Below, one piece after another: positions 27,405-36,820 of a stretch of 64,000 nt of DNA; position 1 is the stretch's first letter, and every line of letters begins with the position of its first letter. The position numbers were made by a program, and so were the translations under genes. Under the pieces are notes generated by a model, which had not been told where the DNA came from, ran no database searches, and saw nothing but the letters and a program-made list of their open reading frames with translations. The stretch lies in contig NZ_CP147246.1 of assembly GCF_002174455.2 (NCBI RefSeq), positions 2,728,501 through 2,792,500 of the forward strand. Reading direction: 5' to 3'. This stretch comes from Enterococcus sp. 9D6_DIV0238 (GTDB lineage: Bacteria > Bacillota > Bacilli > Lactobacillales > Enterococcaceae).

Positions 27405-28223
27405 ATGAATAATTTTGGTTGGGTAAACATGAATCTGATAAAAAGGGTTGGCTGCATAGCAGTCATTGGTAGTTCGTTGTTGATTTGTTTTTTAGGAGTA
27501 AGTATGAATGCTGAGCAGCGACGGCAACAAAAAATCGATTACGCAGAAATAACGATAAGAAATGAAACAGAAAAAATCACGTTTTTAGATAAACAGCTCA
27601 GTAAGCTTTATAAAGATGAAACGGAAGAGTTTTTGACTGAATCAATAGAAGAAGTACAAATCAAACAACTAGAAAGCAAAATCAATCAATTAAAGACAGA
27701 AGCTTCTGACTTTGGACTCAAGTCTGAACATTTACCTTTGGATATCTCACAATTATCAAAAGATAAACAAGTATTGCTTTCTAAGGTAGCAGATATTAAA
27801 ACTAAATATACGATTCAGCAGCAATTACAGGAAATGTTGGTTCAAGCACCAGAAAATTGGGATTCCACTAGTGACACTGTGATAATCAATGAAAATGCCA
27901 CTGTAGAGAATTTGCTTAAATTACATAATGATGTCGTTCAATTTAATAGCTTGTGGTCAAATAGTATCAGTGCATTTTTAAATGAGATGAATGTTCAAGT
28001 AAAGCTGTATAACGAAATCGAACAAGGAATCGATAAAATGATCGATGGACAAGCTTTAACGAGTGAAGCGACGCTTGAAACATTTATCCACCACTTCAAT
28101 CTAGTCACACAGGTGAAAAATACAACGCTGAGAAAAGGATTGTCAGAACGGTTAGAACAAATCGATCAGCTTATGAATGCCCAAATTGTTGGCGAGGAAA
28201 ATTTGCTGGAAGAACCAATTTAG
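27405..28223 (+). CDS. Unrecognised membrane-anchored coiled-coil protein
   Basis: 272 residues. One N-terminal hydrophobic segment (about 16-32, CIAVIGSSLLICFLGVSM) without a convincing lipobox or cleavage site suggests a membrane anchor. The rest is highly charged and helical with heptad-like stretches (EITIRNETEKITFLDKQLSK, VQIKQLESKINQLKTE). I do not recognise the family. The ATG at 27405 has GGGAG upstream; ATG 27429 is an alternative. It lies between dapF and the polysaccharide locus promoter, so an envelope role is possible but only inferred from position. Confidence 0.7.
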   Translation: MNNFGWVNMNLIKRVGCIAVIGSSLLICFLGVSMNAEQRRQQKIDYAEITIRNETEKITFLDKQLSKLYKDETEEFLTESIEEVQIKQLESKINQLKTEASDFGLKSEHLPLDISQLSKDKQVLLSKVADIKTKYTIQQQLQEMLVQAPENWDSTSDTVIINENATVENLLKLHNDVVQFNSLWSNSISAFLNEMNVQVKLYNEIEQGIDKMIDGQALTSEATLETFIHHFNLVTQVKNTTLRKGLSERLEQIDQLMNAQIVGEENLLEEPI

Positions 28224-28332
28224 TTAATATTTATTAAATAATAATGCAATATATCGATTGCTTTTTAAATAAATTATCAATTATTTGAAAAAATATCGAA
28301 AAAGTTGATAACATTTTATTAGTCGAATACCC

Positions 28333-28361
28333 TTGTACTTGCTTAAGCTTAAAATTATAAT
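28333..28361 (+). promoter_or_regulatory. Promoter of the exopolysaccharide locus
   Basis: TTGTAC, exactly 17 bp, TATAAT, 26 bases before the first gene. The preceding 100 bases are very AT-rich, as an UP element would be. Confidence 0.65.
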
Positions 28362-28386
28362 TAATTGTGTAGTAATGGAGGAAAAA

Positions 28387-29214
28387 ATGGAAGAAACAAT
28401 AAGTTTACAAGAACTCATCGGAGTTTTAAGAAAACGTATAGGTCTAATTATCGTTAGTATGTTTTTAGGGTTGGGGGTTGCTGGAGTTTTAACCTATTTT
28501 GTTATTACACCAAAATACAGTTCCCAAGCCCAATTGATCGTTCGTCTGCCGCAAAATGAAACGACGAATGTGAATGATATCAATGGGAATCTTCAGATGA
28601 TCAATACGTATAAAGATTTGATCAAAAGTGATACGGTCATGACGGAAGTTCAGCAAAGGATGAAAGTGGACCATCAAAGTGATTTGTCTGTTGATGCACT
28701 TAAGGCAAGTGTATCAGTCAATCAGTCTCAAAATTCTCAAATGTTCTCGATCGTTTCTAAAGTAACAGATCCATTGGTTGCTCAAAATATTGCCAATCAG
28801 ACAGCTTTGGTTTTCCAAGAGCAAGCAAAAGACATGCTGAATGTCGATAAGATTACGATCATTTCAGAAGCGACGGCCAATTTAAATCCAGTGTCACCTA
28901 ATGATAAAATCAATCTATTGATAGGACTAGCATTAGGGCTCTTATTTGGAATCATGGCTTCCTTCATTTTAGAATTATTTGATAAGACAATCAAAGATGA
29001 CAGCTTTGTGGAAGAAGAATTAGGATTTACGATATTAGGTGTTGTTCCAAATATGACTGCTAAAGAGTTAAATGCAAAGGTTGTTCGCCCTTCACCTTCA
29101 ACGGTTTCAAAGCCAAATAGCGGTTTTGCCAAAGAGGGAGCAAGAGTCATTCAAAAAGAAGATCTCAACTCAGATACTTCTACCCCAGCGCGTAGAAGTC
29201 GTCCACGAGTTTAA
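28387..29214 (+). CDS. Polysaccharide chain-length regulator / tyrosine kinase modulator (Wzz, CpsC-like)
   Basis: 275 residues. Membrane segments near 20-42 and 180-200 flank an extracellular domain, with the proline-rich NLNPVSPNDK before the second segment. This is the CpsC/YveK/CapA layout. The cytoplasmic C terminus, which activates the kinase, extends some 70 residues and ends in basic residues. The ATG at 28387 has GGAGG five nt upstream. First gene of the locus, 11 nt before the kinase. Confidence 0.9.
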   Translation: MEETISLQELIGVLRKRIGLIIVSMFLGLGVAGVLTYFVITPKYSSQAQLIVRLPQNETTNVNDINGNLQMINTYKDLIKSDTVMTEVQQRMKVDHQSDLSVDALKASVSVNQSQNSQMFSIVSKVTDPLVAQNIANQTALVFQEQAKDMLNVDKITIISEATANLNPVSPNDKINLLIGLALGLLFGIMASFILELFDKTIKDDSFVEEELGFTILGVVPNMTAKELNAKVVRPSPSTVSKPNSGFAKEGARVIQKEDLNSDTSTPARRSRPRV

Positions 29215-29225
29215 AGGAGTATAGA

Positions 29226-29927
29226 ATGTCAAATAAAATAAGAAATCAAAAAAAACAAAAAACAAAAGCAGTCAGTCTTATAACTTTAGCAGATAAATCA
29301 TCACCGATATCAGAACAATATCGAACGATCAGAACGAACATACAATATGCAATGATCGATAGAGACTTAAAAACATTAGTCGTTACTTCTTCAGGTCCAA
29401 GTGAAGGGAAATCAACGACCTCTGCCAATTTAGCGATCGTGTTTGCTAATTCTGGGAAGCGTGTTTTATTAGTAGATGCAGATATGCGCAAACCAACGGT
29501 GGCAAAAACATTTTCGTTAGACAATGTTCGAGGCTTGAGTACCCTTTTGGGTAGCAGAGAAGTTGTGCTGCATCAGGTCGTTCAGTCATCCGGCATTGAT
29601 AATTTATTCCTTATGACAAGCGGACCTAAACCGCCTAATCCATCTGAGTTACTGGATTCTAGGAGAATGGAAGAGCTTATCCAAGATTTAAAACAACAAT
29701 ATGATTTGGTCATTTTTGACATGCCTCCTGTTGTGGCAGTGACAGACGCACAAATCGTATCCTCAAAATCAGACGGAACGATCTTGGTCGTCCGTGAAAA
29801 TGTCTCAAAAAGAGACTCTCTATTAAAAGCTAAAAGCTTATTAGAACTTGTAGATGCCAATATCTTAGGAGTTGTTTATAACGGCTCTAAAAGTATAACA
29901 GATCAAGGCTACTATTATGGTTCATGA
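29226..29927 (+). CDS. Capsular tyrosine-protein kinase (CpsD-like)
   Basis: 233 residues of the BY-kinase family. Walker A SGPSEGKSTTSANLA, Walker A' VLLVDADMRKPT and Walker B LVIFDMPPV. The C-terminal tail has the autophosphorylated Tyr cluster (GYYYGS). The N terminus has the SEQYRTIRTNI motif. With the CpsC-like modulator and the PHP phosphatase it controls polymer length and attachment. ATG behind AAGGAGTA. Confidence 0.93.
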   Translation: MSNKIRNQKKQKTKAVSLITLADKSSPISEQYRTIRTNIQYAMIDRDLKTLVVTSSGPSEGKSTTSANLAIVFANSGKRVLLVDADMRKPTVAKTFSLDNVRGLSTLLGSREVVLHQVVQSSGIDNLFLMTSGPKPPNPSELLDSRRMEELIQDLKQQYDLVIFDMPPVVAVTDAQIVSSKSDGTILVVRENVSKRDSLLKAKSLLELVDANILGVVYNGSKSITDQGYYYGS

Positions 29928-29952
29928 GGATAGGCAGAAAGGATAAATACCA

Positions 29953-30717
29953 ATGATTGATTTGCATTGCCATATATTACCTGGTATTGATGATGGGGCC
30001 AAAACGATCGATGACTCGCTTGACATGGCTAGGATGGCTGTGAAACAAGGCATTACTCACATTTTGTGCACGCCGCATCATAATAATGGCAGATATGACA
30101 ATCCAGCAGGTCAGGTCATATCCTGTGTTTCAGCGTTACAAGTAGAACTGGACAGGCGCAATATACCTCTTACCTTATTTGAAGGTCAAGAGGTTCGAAT
30201 TGCTGGAAATATCAGAGAACAGATCAAAGAAAATAAAATCTTATTTGCAGACTTGAATAATCGTTATATTTTGATCGAATTTCCAACAAACGATGTTCCA
30301 GCATATGCAGAGCCTCTTTTTATTGAGCTACTTGATGAAAATCATATTCCAATCATTGTGCATCCAGAGCGAAACAATAAATTTATTGAAGATCCTAATC
30401 GGTTGTTGCCATTTTTGGAGATGGGTGCCCTTGCTCAATTAACAGCGCCTAGCTACGTTGGTGTTTTTGGAAAACAAATCGAGCGAACAGCTAAACAAAT
30501 GGTTGCTCATAATATGGTTTCGATGATGGCTTCAGATGCTCATAATGTAAAAAAACGCGGATTTTTTATGAAGAAAGCGTACGATGCGATTGCCAAAGAT
30601 ATGGGAACTGCGCATGTTGAAGTGATGCAGCAGATTGCGAAAGATATTTTAAATGGTGATCCTGTCCAGACATTGGAATTTGAAGAACTACAAAAGAAAA
30701 GATTTCGACTGTTTTAA
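29953..30717 (+). CDS. PHP-type tyrosine-protein phosphatase (CpsB/YwqE-like)
   Basis: 254 residues with the PHP metal site: DLHCHILPGIDDGA, CTPHHNNG, HPERN and SDAHN. The enzyme is manganese-dependent and removes phosphate from the CpsD-type kinase. In this locus it follows modulator and kinase, whereas in pneumococcus it comes before them. Normal length, with an AGAAAGGAT-type ribosome binding site. A 215-base gap follows before the next gene. Confidence 0.93.
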   Translation: MIDLHCHILPGIDDGAKTIDDSLDMARMAVKQGITHILCTPHHNNGRYDNPAGQVISCVSALQVELDRRNIPLTLFEGQEVRIAGNIREQIKENKILFADLNNRYILIEFPTNDVPAYAEPLFIELLDENHIPIIVHPERNNKFIEDPNRLLPFLEMGALAQLTAPSYVGVFGKQIERTAKQMVAHNMVSMMASDAHNVKKRGFFMKKAYDAIAKDMGTAHVEVMQQIAKDILNGDPVQTLEFEELQKKRFRLF

Positions 30718-30932
30718 ACGAAATAGAAAAATATGAATGTAAGAGTTTTATATAATTTTTGTACATATTATTAGGTGTTGGTATATGTGATTTTTGATAT
30801 TGGTTGTATCTTAAATCAACTGAAATATTAGGGAATGCTGGGATCAGCAGCTGTTGAGGTTCGAAAAAACTGAAAAGCTAATAGCATCAGTAAATAGTTT
30901 GTTCCTGCCCTATCATAAAAGGAGTGTTGAAA

Positions 30933-31640
30933 TTGGAGGAAAAAATAGTAAGTGTTGGAGGAAGTATACAGCAAAAAAAGCAGACATCACAGCCTGACAA
31001 GCAGATTTCTGTATCGATAGTTGAATCACAATCTATTCGTTTTCGCGTACTCAAACGAACGATCGATATTGTTGGTAGTCTCTGCGGCTTGATTTTATTA
31101 AGCCCTGTATTTCTTATCGTCGCATTTTTGATCAGAAAAGAAGATCCTAATGGACCAGTTGTTTTTTCTCAGGAACGGGTTGGAAAAAAAGGCAGTCACT
31201 TCACAATGTATAAATTTCGTTCGATGTGCACAGATGCGGAAGAAAAATTTCATGATCTAGTTGAGCAAAATGAAATCGAAGGGGCTATGTTCAAAATCAA
31301 GAACGATCCTAGAGTAACGAAAATAGGAAAAAAAATACGCAAAACAAGCATTGATGAGTTGCCCCAATTAGTGAATGTTTTAAAAGGTGACATGTCACTC
31401 GTTGGGCCACGACCTCCGTTAGAAAGAGAAGTCTCTCAGTATACACAACGTGATCTACAACGTTTGAATGTGAAACCTGGTTGTACAGGATTATGGCAGG
31501 TCAGAGGTAGAAACGATGTTCATTTTGATGAAATGGTCGAGTTTGATTTGGAGTATATTGAGAATCAATCTATTTGGAATGATCTGAAAATCATGTTTCA
31601 AACAGTGATCGTGATGTTTTTTTCTAGAGGAGCTTATTAA
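30933..31640 (+). CDS. Initiating sugar-phosphate transferase (undecaprenyl-phosphate sugar transferase)
   Basis: 235 residues of the bacterial sugar transferase family, short monotopic form. One hydrophobic segment follows RTIDIVGSLCGL; family motifs include FSQERVGKKG, YKFRSMC, KTSIDELPQLVNVLKGDMS, VGPRPPL and PGCTGLWQVRGRN. It starts repeat-unit assembly on undecaprenyl phosphate, most often with glucose or galactose. The start is unclear: TTG at 30933 is best spaced from AAAAGGAG, with GTG 30924 and TTG 30927 as alternatives. It overlaps the next gene by 1 nt. Confidence 0.9.
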   Translation: MEEKIVSVGGSIQQKKQTSQPDKQISVSIVESQSIRFRVLKRTIDIVGSLCGLILLSPVFLIVAFLIRKEDPNGPVVFSQERVGKKGSHFTMYKFRSMCTDAEEKFHDLVEQNEIEGAMFKIKNDPRVTKIGKKIRKTSIDELPQLVNVLKGDMSLVGPRPPLEREVSQYTQRDLQRLNVKPGCTGLWQVRGRNDVHFDEMVEFDLEYIENQSIWNDLKIMFQTVIVMFFSRGAY

Positions 31641-32827
31641 TGAATAAAAAGATTCAGCATGTATATATTATTGGCTCTAAGGGGATTCCGGCTAAGTATG
31701 GAGGTTTTGAAACTTTTGTTGAGAAGTTGACAGAGTACAAGCAGTCTAGAAGTATTCAGTATCATGTCGCTTGTATGAATGTAGGAGACGATCTATATGG
31801 AGATGGAGAACAGCATTTTGAATATAATCAAGCAGACTGTTTTAATATAGCAGTGCCAAATATTGGTCCAGCTAGAGCCATTTATTATGATGTAAAAGCA
31901 TTAGATTATGCCATCGAGCTAGCTAAAAAAAATAGTGATATAGAACCGATTTTTTATATATTAGCATGTCGAATAGGTCCGTTTCTCAATCATTATAAAA
32001 AAAAGATCAAAAAAATTAAGGGCAAACTTTATGTAAATCCCGATGGTCATGAATGGTTAAGAGCCAAATGGAGTTATCCTGTTCGTAGATACTGGAAATT
32101 TTCAGAAAAGTTAATGGTAAAGCATGCAGACTTGATGATTTGTGATAGCTTGAATATAGAAAAATATATCAAGACCGATTATGAAAAATATACGCCAAAA
32201 ACAACTTATATTGCTTATGGAACGGAACAAAGTAAATCAACACTTTCGGCAACTGATGTACGAGTGAAGGATTGGTTTAAAGAAAAAAATATTGGGGATG
32301 AAGGCTATTATCTGGTTGTTGGAAGGTTTGTCCCTGAAAATAATTATGAGACAATGATCAAAGAATTTATGAAATCTGACACAAAAAAAGACTTTGTTTT
32401 GGTAACAAATATTGAAGAAAATAAATTTTACAACAAGTTGAAAAAAGAGACAGGTTTTGATAAGGACCCGCGTATAAAATTTGTAGGAACAGTCTACGAT
32501 CAAGAGCTACTGAAATACATACGTGAAAATGCATTTGCCTATTTGCATGGTCACGAAGTTGGAGGGACGAATCCATCGCTTTTAGAGGCTTTGGCATCAA
32601 CAAAAGTGAATTTACTATTGGATGTTAGTTTTAATAAAGAAGTAGCTAGGGATGGATCACTATACTGGAATAAGAAACCAGATAATTTGATGTATCTAAT
32701 AAATGAAATATCTAAGACCGATAAGTTGAAATTAGTAAATAATCAAGAGTTATCTATTAGGATTGAACGGAAGTACTCGTGGGGAAAAATAATAGACGAC
32801 TATGAAAAGGTTTTTGGTGGTATATAA
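31640..32827 (+). CDS. GT4 glycosyltransferase with DUF1972 (rhamnosyltransferase-like)
   Basis: 395 residues. N-terminal DUF1972 domain (YIIGSKGIPAKYGGFETFVEKL, NPDGHEWLRAKW) and a GT-B C-terminal half (YYLVVGRFVPENNYET, HGHEVGGTNPSLLEALA). Close in type to Cps2T/WchF-like enzymes that add the second sugar, often rhamnose in beta-1,4 linkage. The acceptor and donor are inferred from the family. It starts within the stop of the initiating transferase (TAATG). Confidence 0.87.
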   Translation: MNKKIQHVYIIGSKGIPAKYGGFETFVEKLTEYKQSRSIQYHVACMNVGDDLYGDGEQHFEYNQADCFNIAVPNIGPARAIYYDVKALDYAIELAKKNSDIEPIFYILACRIGPFLNHYKKKIKKIKGKLYVNPDGHEWLRAKWSYPVRRYWKFSEKLMVKHADLMICDSLNIEKYIKTDYEKYTPKTTYIAYGTEQSKSTLSATDVRVKDWFKEKNIGDEGYYLVVGRFVPENNYETMIKEFMKSDTKKDFVLVTNIEENKFYNKLKKETGFDKDPRIKFVGTVYDQELLKYIRENAFAYLHGHEVGGTNPSLLEALASTKVNLLLDVSFNKEVARDGSLYWNKKPDNLMYLINEISKTDKLKLVNNQELSIRIERKYSWGKIIDDYEKVFGGI

Positions 32828-33949
32828 ATGAAAAAAAAAATTTTATTTTTGCATTCAAGCTCAGAGCTATATGGCTCTGATAAGTCACTATTAAATTTAG
32901 TGAATAAGTTGGATAGAACAAAATATCAGATATATGTAATGTTACCTTCTCAAGGAGAGCTAGTTGAAAAAATTGAAGAAACAGGTAACTGTAAAGTCAT
33001 AATAAAATCAATTGCTATATTACGCCGAAAAAATTTGTCAATTAAGGGAATAGTTTCCTATTTTCGTGATTTTTTTAGTTCAGTAAAATATTTAAAAGCT
33101 TTTATTAAAGAAAACAATATTGATATTATTTATACAAATACTTCTGTTGTTTTTCCAGGTGGGGTTGCTGCAAAATCGTTAAATAAAAAATCTATTTGGC
33201 ATGTGCGAGAGATTATTTCTAACAAATACGAGAACTTTATTGTTAAAAGAATTGTAAATAGATATGCAGATGTCATTATTGGAAATAGTAAAGCCACATT
33301 GAATTCTATTATTATTGATAAGAATAAAGGAAGAGTTATATACAATGTAGTGGATATAAAAAATGATTTTCTTGATAGTCAAAGGAAGAATCAAACATTT
33401 ACTATCGGAATGGCTGGAAGAATTAACCGATGGAAAGGGCAAGATTTTTTTGTTGATGCTGCTCTCGAAGTTCTTAAAGAATATCCTGATGTAACATTTT
33501 TAATTGCTGGTGATGTCTTCAAAGGGGAAGAATATCTAAAAGAGAGTTTAAAAGAAAAGATATCAAAATCTGATGGTTCTAAAAAAATAAAATTATTAGG
33601 CTTAATTTCAAATATGGAAGAGTTTTATCGCTCTTTGGATATTTTTGTTTTACCCTCAATAAAACCTGAGCCTTTTGGATTAGTCATTTTGGAAGCAATG
33701 GCTAGAAGAGTACCAGTTATTGCTACTAATTTTGGAGGCCCAGCAGAAATTATTCAAGATGAAGTTACAGGTATTTTGGTGGAGCCGAAGAATGTTACTG
33801 AATTAACTCAAAAAATAAAAATGTTAATAGATGATTCGGAAAAAAGGGAGTACATTGCTAAAAGTGGTCAAATAATGCAACAAGAACAATTTTCTATAGA
33901 TGAGTATATTCAAAATATTGAAGGAGTATTGGATGAAAGTAATGAGTAG
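32828..33949 (+). CDS. GT4 family glycosyltransferase
   Basis: 373 residues. GT-B fold with N-terminal FLHSSSELYGSDKSLLNL, a C-terminal donor site GMAGRINRWKGQDFF and the EPFGLVILEAMA E-x7-E motif of retaining GT4 enzymes. Begins directly after the preceding stop, so translation is coupled. From here to about 39.4 kb the DNA is markedly AT-rich. Sugar specificity cannot be told. Confidence 0.9.
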   Translation: MKKKILFLHSSSELYGSDKSLLNLVNKLDRTKYQIYVMLPSQGELVEKIEETGNCKVIIKSIAILRRKNLSIKGIVSYFRDFFSSVKYLKAFIKENNIDIIYTNTSVVFPGGVAAKSLNKKSIWHVREIISNKYENFIVKRIVNRYADVIIGNSKATLNSIIIDKNKGRVIYNVVDIKNDFLDSQRKNQTFTIGMAGRINRWKGQDFFVDAALEVLKEYPDVTFLIAGDVFKGEEYLKESLKEKISKSDGSKKIKLLGLISNMEEFYRSLDIFVLPSIKPEPFGLVILEAMARRVPVIATNFGGPAEIIQDEVTGILVEPKNVTELTQKIKMLIDDSEKREYIAKSGQIMQQEQFSIDEYIQNIEGVLDESNE

Positions 33950-34799
33950 AAAAAATGTAGCTATTGTAGTGCTTCATTATATAACAATAAATGATACTAT
34001 AGAGTGCGTTCAATCGATATTTCAGTTAAGTCAAGATGAAATAAATTTACAAATTGTTATTGTCGATAATGCTTCTCCTGATAGTAGCGGAAAACAATTA
34101 CTTCAATATTTTAAAGACAAGGAAAATGTGAAAGTATTACTATCAGAAGAAAATTTAGGATTTTCTAAAGGTAATAATATTGGTTTTAACTATGCAAAAA
34201 AATATCTAGATCCTGATTTTATTTTATTAGTAAATAACGACATAGTTATTGAACAAAATAATTTTTTGATGCATTTAATTGAAATTTATCAAAAAGATAG
34301 ATTTGATATAGCGGGGCCACAAATTATTTCTACCGTAAATGGAAGAAATCAAAACCCAACTCCAAAGCTTTTTTTTAAAGTCCAAGATGTAAAAAGGATG
34401 CAATTAAAGTTTAAAATATGGTATATTCTGAGCTTTATGAATATTGATTTGTGGTTAAAAAATATTTTGAACAAAAATGATAAAGAAGTTGAAGAAGTAA
34501 CAGAATATAAAGATTTTCAATTACATGGTGCCTGCTTAATTTTTTCAAAAGATTATGTTGAAAAATATGATGGATTAAATGATGAGACTTTTATGTATAT
34601 GGAAGAGTTTATTTTGAAATATATTGCTGAAAGAGACTCCTTAATAATGAGCTATTTAAATGATATAACTATTTTTCACAAAGAGGACAGTTCAACGAAT
34701 GCTTACTTGAAAAATAATTTATCTAAACGACGTTTTTTTTATAAGCACAGTATACATTCATCTCAGGTTCTCATTGATCTTATGCGAAAGAGTGAGTAA
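33933..34799 (+). CDS. GT2 family glycosyltransferase
   Basis: 288 residues: GT-A fold, VAIVVLHYITINDTIECV, VIVDNASPDSSG, the acidic LLVNND and a later LHGACLIFSKDYVEKYDGL, EEF. Similar to rhamnosyl- or galactofuranosyltransferase-type GT2 enzymes. The ATG at 33933 has AAGGAG 6 nt upstream and overlaps the preceding gene by 17 bases; ATG 33945 is also possible. Confidence 0.87.
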   Translation: MKVMSRKNVAIVVLHYITINDTIECVQSIFQLSQDEINLQIVIVDNASPDSSGKQLLQYFKDKENVKVLLSEENLGFSKGNNIGFNYAKKYLDPDFILLVNNDIVIEQNNFLMHLIEIYQKDRFDIAGPQIISTVNGRNQNPTPKLFFKVQDVKRMQLKFKIWYILSFMNIDLWLKNILNKNDKEVEEVTEYKDFQLHGACLIFSKDYVEKYDGLNDETFMYMEEFILKYIAERDSLIMSYLNDITIFHKEDSSTNAYLKNNLSKRRFFYKHSIHSSQVLIDLMRKSE

Positions 34800-34801
34800 T
34801 T

Positions 34802-35503
34802 ATGGAAATAAGAATCATAAAAAAGGTTATGGAGAAAGTGAAAGGTGACACTTTTCAAATTGATAATAGTATTTCTGATAGTGAGCTTTTTTTTATTGCA
34901 GTGAATAAGTTTTGTCAATATCTTAGAGGTATTTATAGAGGTATTGGCATTAAAGGCAACAAGAAAAAAATATTTATAGGTAAGAAGGTTATTCTTCGTA
35001 ATAAAAAACGTATTTATATGGGAAGTTTAATAAAAATAGGTGATTATACTGAATTAGATGGCTTATCCAAAAATGGGCTTAGATTTGGGAATAATTGCTC
35101 TATCGGAAAACATACTACAATTAGAGGGACTGGTAGTTTAGCTTCATTAGGAGTAGGAATTACTTTCGGGAATAACTCTAGTTGCGCAGATTATTGTTTT
35201 TTTGGTTGTTCAGGGGGCATTATTATTGGGGATGATGTCATTATGGGACAAAATGTTCGTTTTCATGCACAATCTCATAACCATCAAGATACTAACGTTT
35301 TAATAAGAAAACAGGGAGTAACCTCTAAAGGAATACATGTGGGAAATAATAATTGGATTGGTAGCGGAGTAGTAATATTGGACGGTATAAAAATTGGTAA
35401 TAACTGTGTTATTGGCGCAAATACACTCGTAAATAGAAATATTCCCTCAAATAGTGTTGCTGTTGGTAATCCTGTTAGAATAATAAAGAATAGAGTAGGA
35501 TAA
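34802..35503 (+). CDS. Hexapeptide-repeat acyltransferase
   Basis: 233 residues with a left-handed beta-helix (GNNCSIGKHTTIRGTGS, GDDVIMGQNVRFHAQSHNHQ, GSGVVILDGIKIGNNCVIGA, NSVAVGNPVRII). The end is typical of O-acetyltransferases of the NodL/WcaF/xenobiotic type. The catalytic-type His lies in AQSHNH. It probably acetylates a sugar of the repeat unit. The N-terminal ~50 residues are unlike usual members. Confidence 0.87.
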   Translation: MEIRIIKKVMEKVKGDTFQIDNSISDSELFFIAVNKFCQYLRGIYRGIGIKGNKKKIFIGKKVILRNKKRIYMGSLIKIGDYTELDGLSKNGLRFGNNCSIGKHTTIRGTGSLASLGVGITFGNNSSCADYCFFGCSGGIIIGDDVIMGQNVRFHAQSHNHQDTNVLIRKQGVTSKGIHVGNNNWIGSGVVILDGIKIGNNCVIGANTLVNRNIPSNSVAVGNPVRIIKNRVG

Positions 35504-35506
35504 CCA

Positions 35507-36820
35507 ATGAATAAAGCTGAAAAAATAATGTTATATATTTTGCCAATTGGTATTTCCTTACAGTACATGGTATTCTCAATAATTTTACATGATAATCCAA
35601 TAGTAAAATATTGGAAGGAATTAATTGTAATTTTGTACTTAGTACTTTTAATTCCTAAAATGTTTGAATTCAAAAAAAGAAATGTATCTATGCTTAATGT
35701 GAAGGTTGGCTCATGGAGCTTATTTTATTTTTTGTTTCTTATCTCTTTAGTTATTTCTACTGTATTATTTACTGAAAACTTATCTACGGCCTTTTTTGTG
35801 ATTCGTAGATATATCTTACCGATATTTATTTTTATAATTGCTAGAAACCTTTCTATTAGCAGTGAAGACATATTTAATTTTTTTAGTTACATTTTTAAAT
35901 TTTTTGGATGGATTTGTATGTGGGGAATTTTTCAAGCATATATTTTAGGTGATCAATTCCTGATTAACTTAGGCTATCCTGTTAAATATGCTGGAAGATT
36001 AAAAGATTCTTTTTACTTTGGAGGATTTGGTTCGTGGCAAAGAGTTGTTTCTACATTTTCAAATACTAATGTTTTTGGAGCTACCTTAGGTTTGATTTTG
36101 GTCGTAGTGTTGATTAATAGAGAGTTCATAAAAGTTAAGTATTATAACTTTTTATTAGGAATCTATTTTTTGACGTTATTATTAACCTTTTCTAGAAGTA
36201 ATTGGTTATCAGTAGGACTCATCATTGTTTTGGTAATAATTAAGAAAAGAGGAATTTTATCTAAAATCAGTATTTTATTAGTTGGAGTCATTGTGACGCT
36301 AGTATTTGCTAATGTTTTATTTGGTATCAATGTCTTTGACATTTTAGTTCAATATATTGAATCTACAGTCACATTAGAAGATAATTCTGCTGCTGGAAGA
36401 AAAGGAATTTGGTTGGAGGCATTCTCTTATTTTAAAAATAGTCCCTTCGGCATAGGATTAGGACGTGTTGGAACTGTATCAGATGTAGTCTCTGTGGAGC
36501 ACGATCGAATCATGGGTGAATCATCTTATTTAGCTGTATTACTAGATACTGGTATTCAAGGATTCATTGGTTATTATGGAATGATAGTCAGTATCTTGCT
36601 AGGTTTCTATAATCGAATGAAGCGATATAAATCGTTATTATATAAAAATATTAATTTTACAGGAGTTTGTTTAACAATTTACGTATTAATAATGTTCATT
36701 TTTTCAAATCATATTTATGATATGGAAATTACAGTATTCTATTTCTTGTTTACGGGCCTTTTGTCCAATAAAAAGATATATGAAAAGGAGAAATATGGAT
36801 TCATACAAGAAGCTATTTAG
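35507..36820 (+). CDS. Polysaccharide polymerase (Wzy-like)
   Basis: 437 residues, very hydrophobic, about 11-12 membrane segments. A large periplasmic-type loop near the C-terminal third contains DNSAAGRKGIWLEAFSYFKN and GIGLGRVG, the usual O-antigen ligase/polymerase pattern, and FSRSNWLSVGLI lies before it. It should join repeat units on the outer membrane face. Assignment rests on topology, loop motifs and position beside the flippase. ATG at 35507, 3 nt after the acyltransferase stop. Confidence 0.85.
   Translation: MNKAEKIMLYILPIGISLQYMVFSIILHDNPIVKYWKELIVILYLVLLIPKMFEFKKRNVSMLNVKVGSWSLFYFLFLISLVISTVLFTENLSTAFFVIRRYILPIFIFIIARNLSISSEDIFNFFSYIFKFFGWICMWGIFQAYILGDQFLINLGYPVKYAGRLKDSFYFGGFGSWQRVVSTFSNTNVFGATLGLILVVVLINREFIKVKYYNFLLGIYFLTLLLTFSRSNWLSVGLIIVLVIIKKRGILSKISILLVGVIVTLVFANVLFGINVFDILVQYIESTVTLEDNSAAGRKGIWLEAFSYFKNSPFGIGLGRVGTVSDVVSVEHDRIMGESSYLAVLLDTGIQGFIGYYGMIVSILLGFYNRMKRYKSLLYKNINFTGVCLTIYVLIMFIFSNHIYDMEITVFYFLFTGLLSNKKIYEKEKYGFIQEAI

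Noticed and set aside
30718-30932. Possible family B remnant (GTTTGTTCCTGCC) in the capsule gap
   Set aside because: Only a few bases match the right end and the left end and stems are missing.
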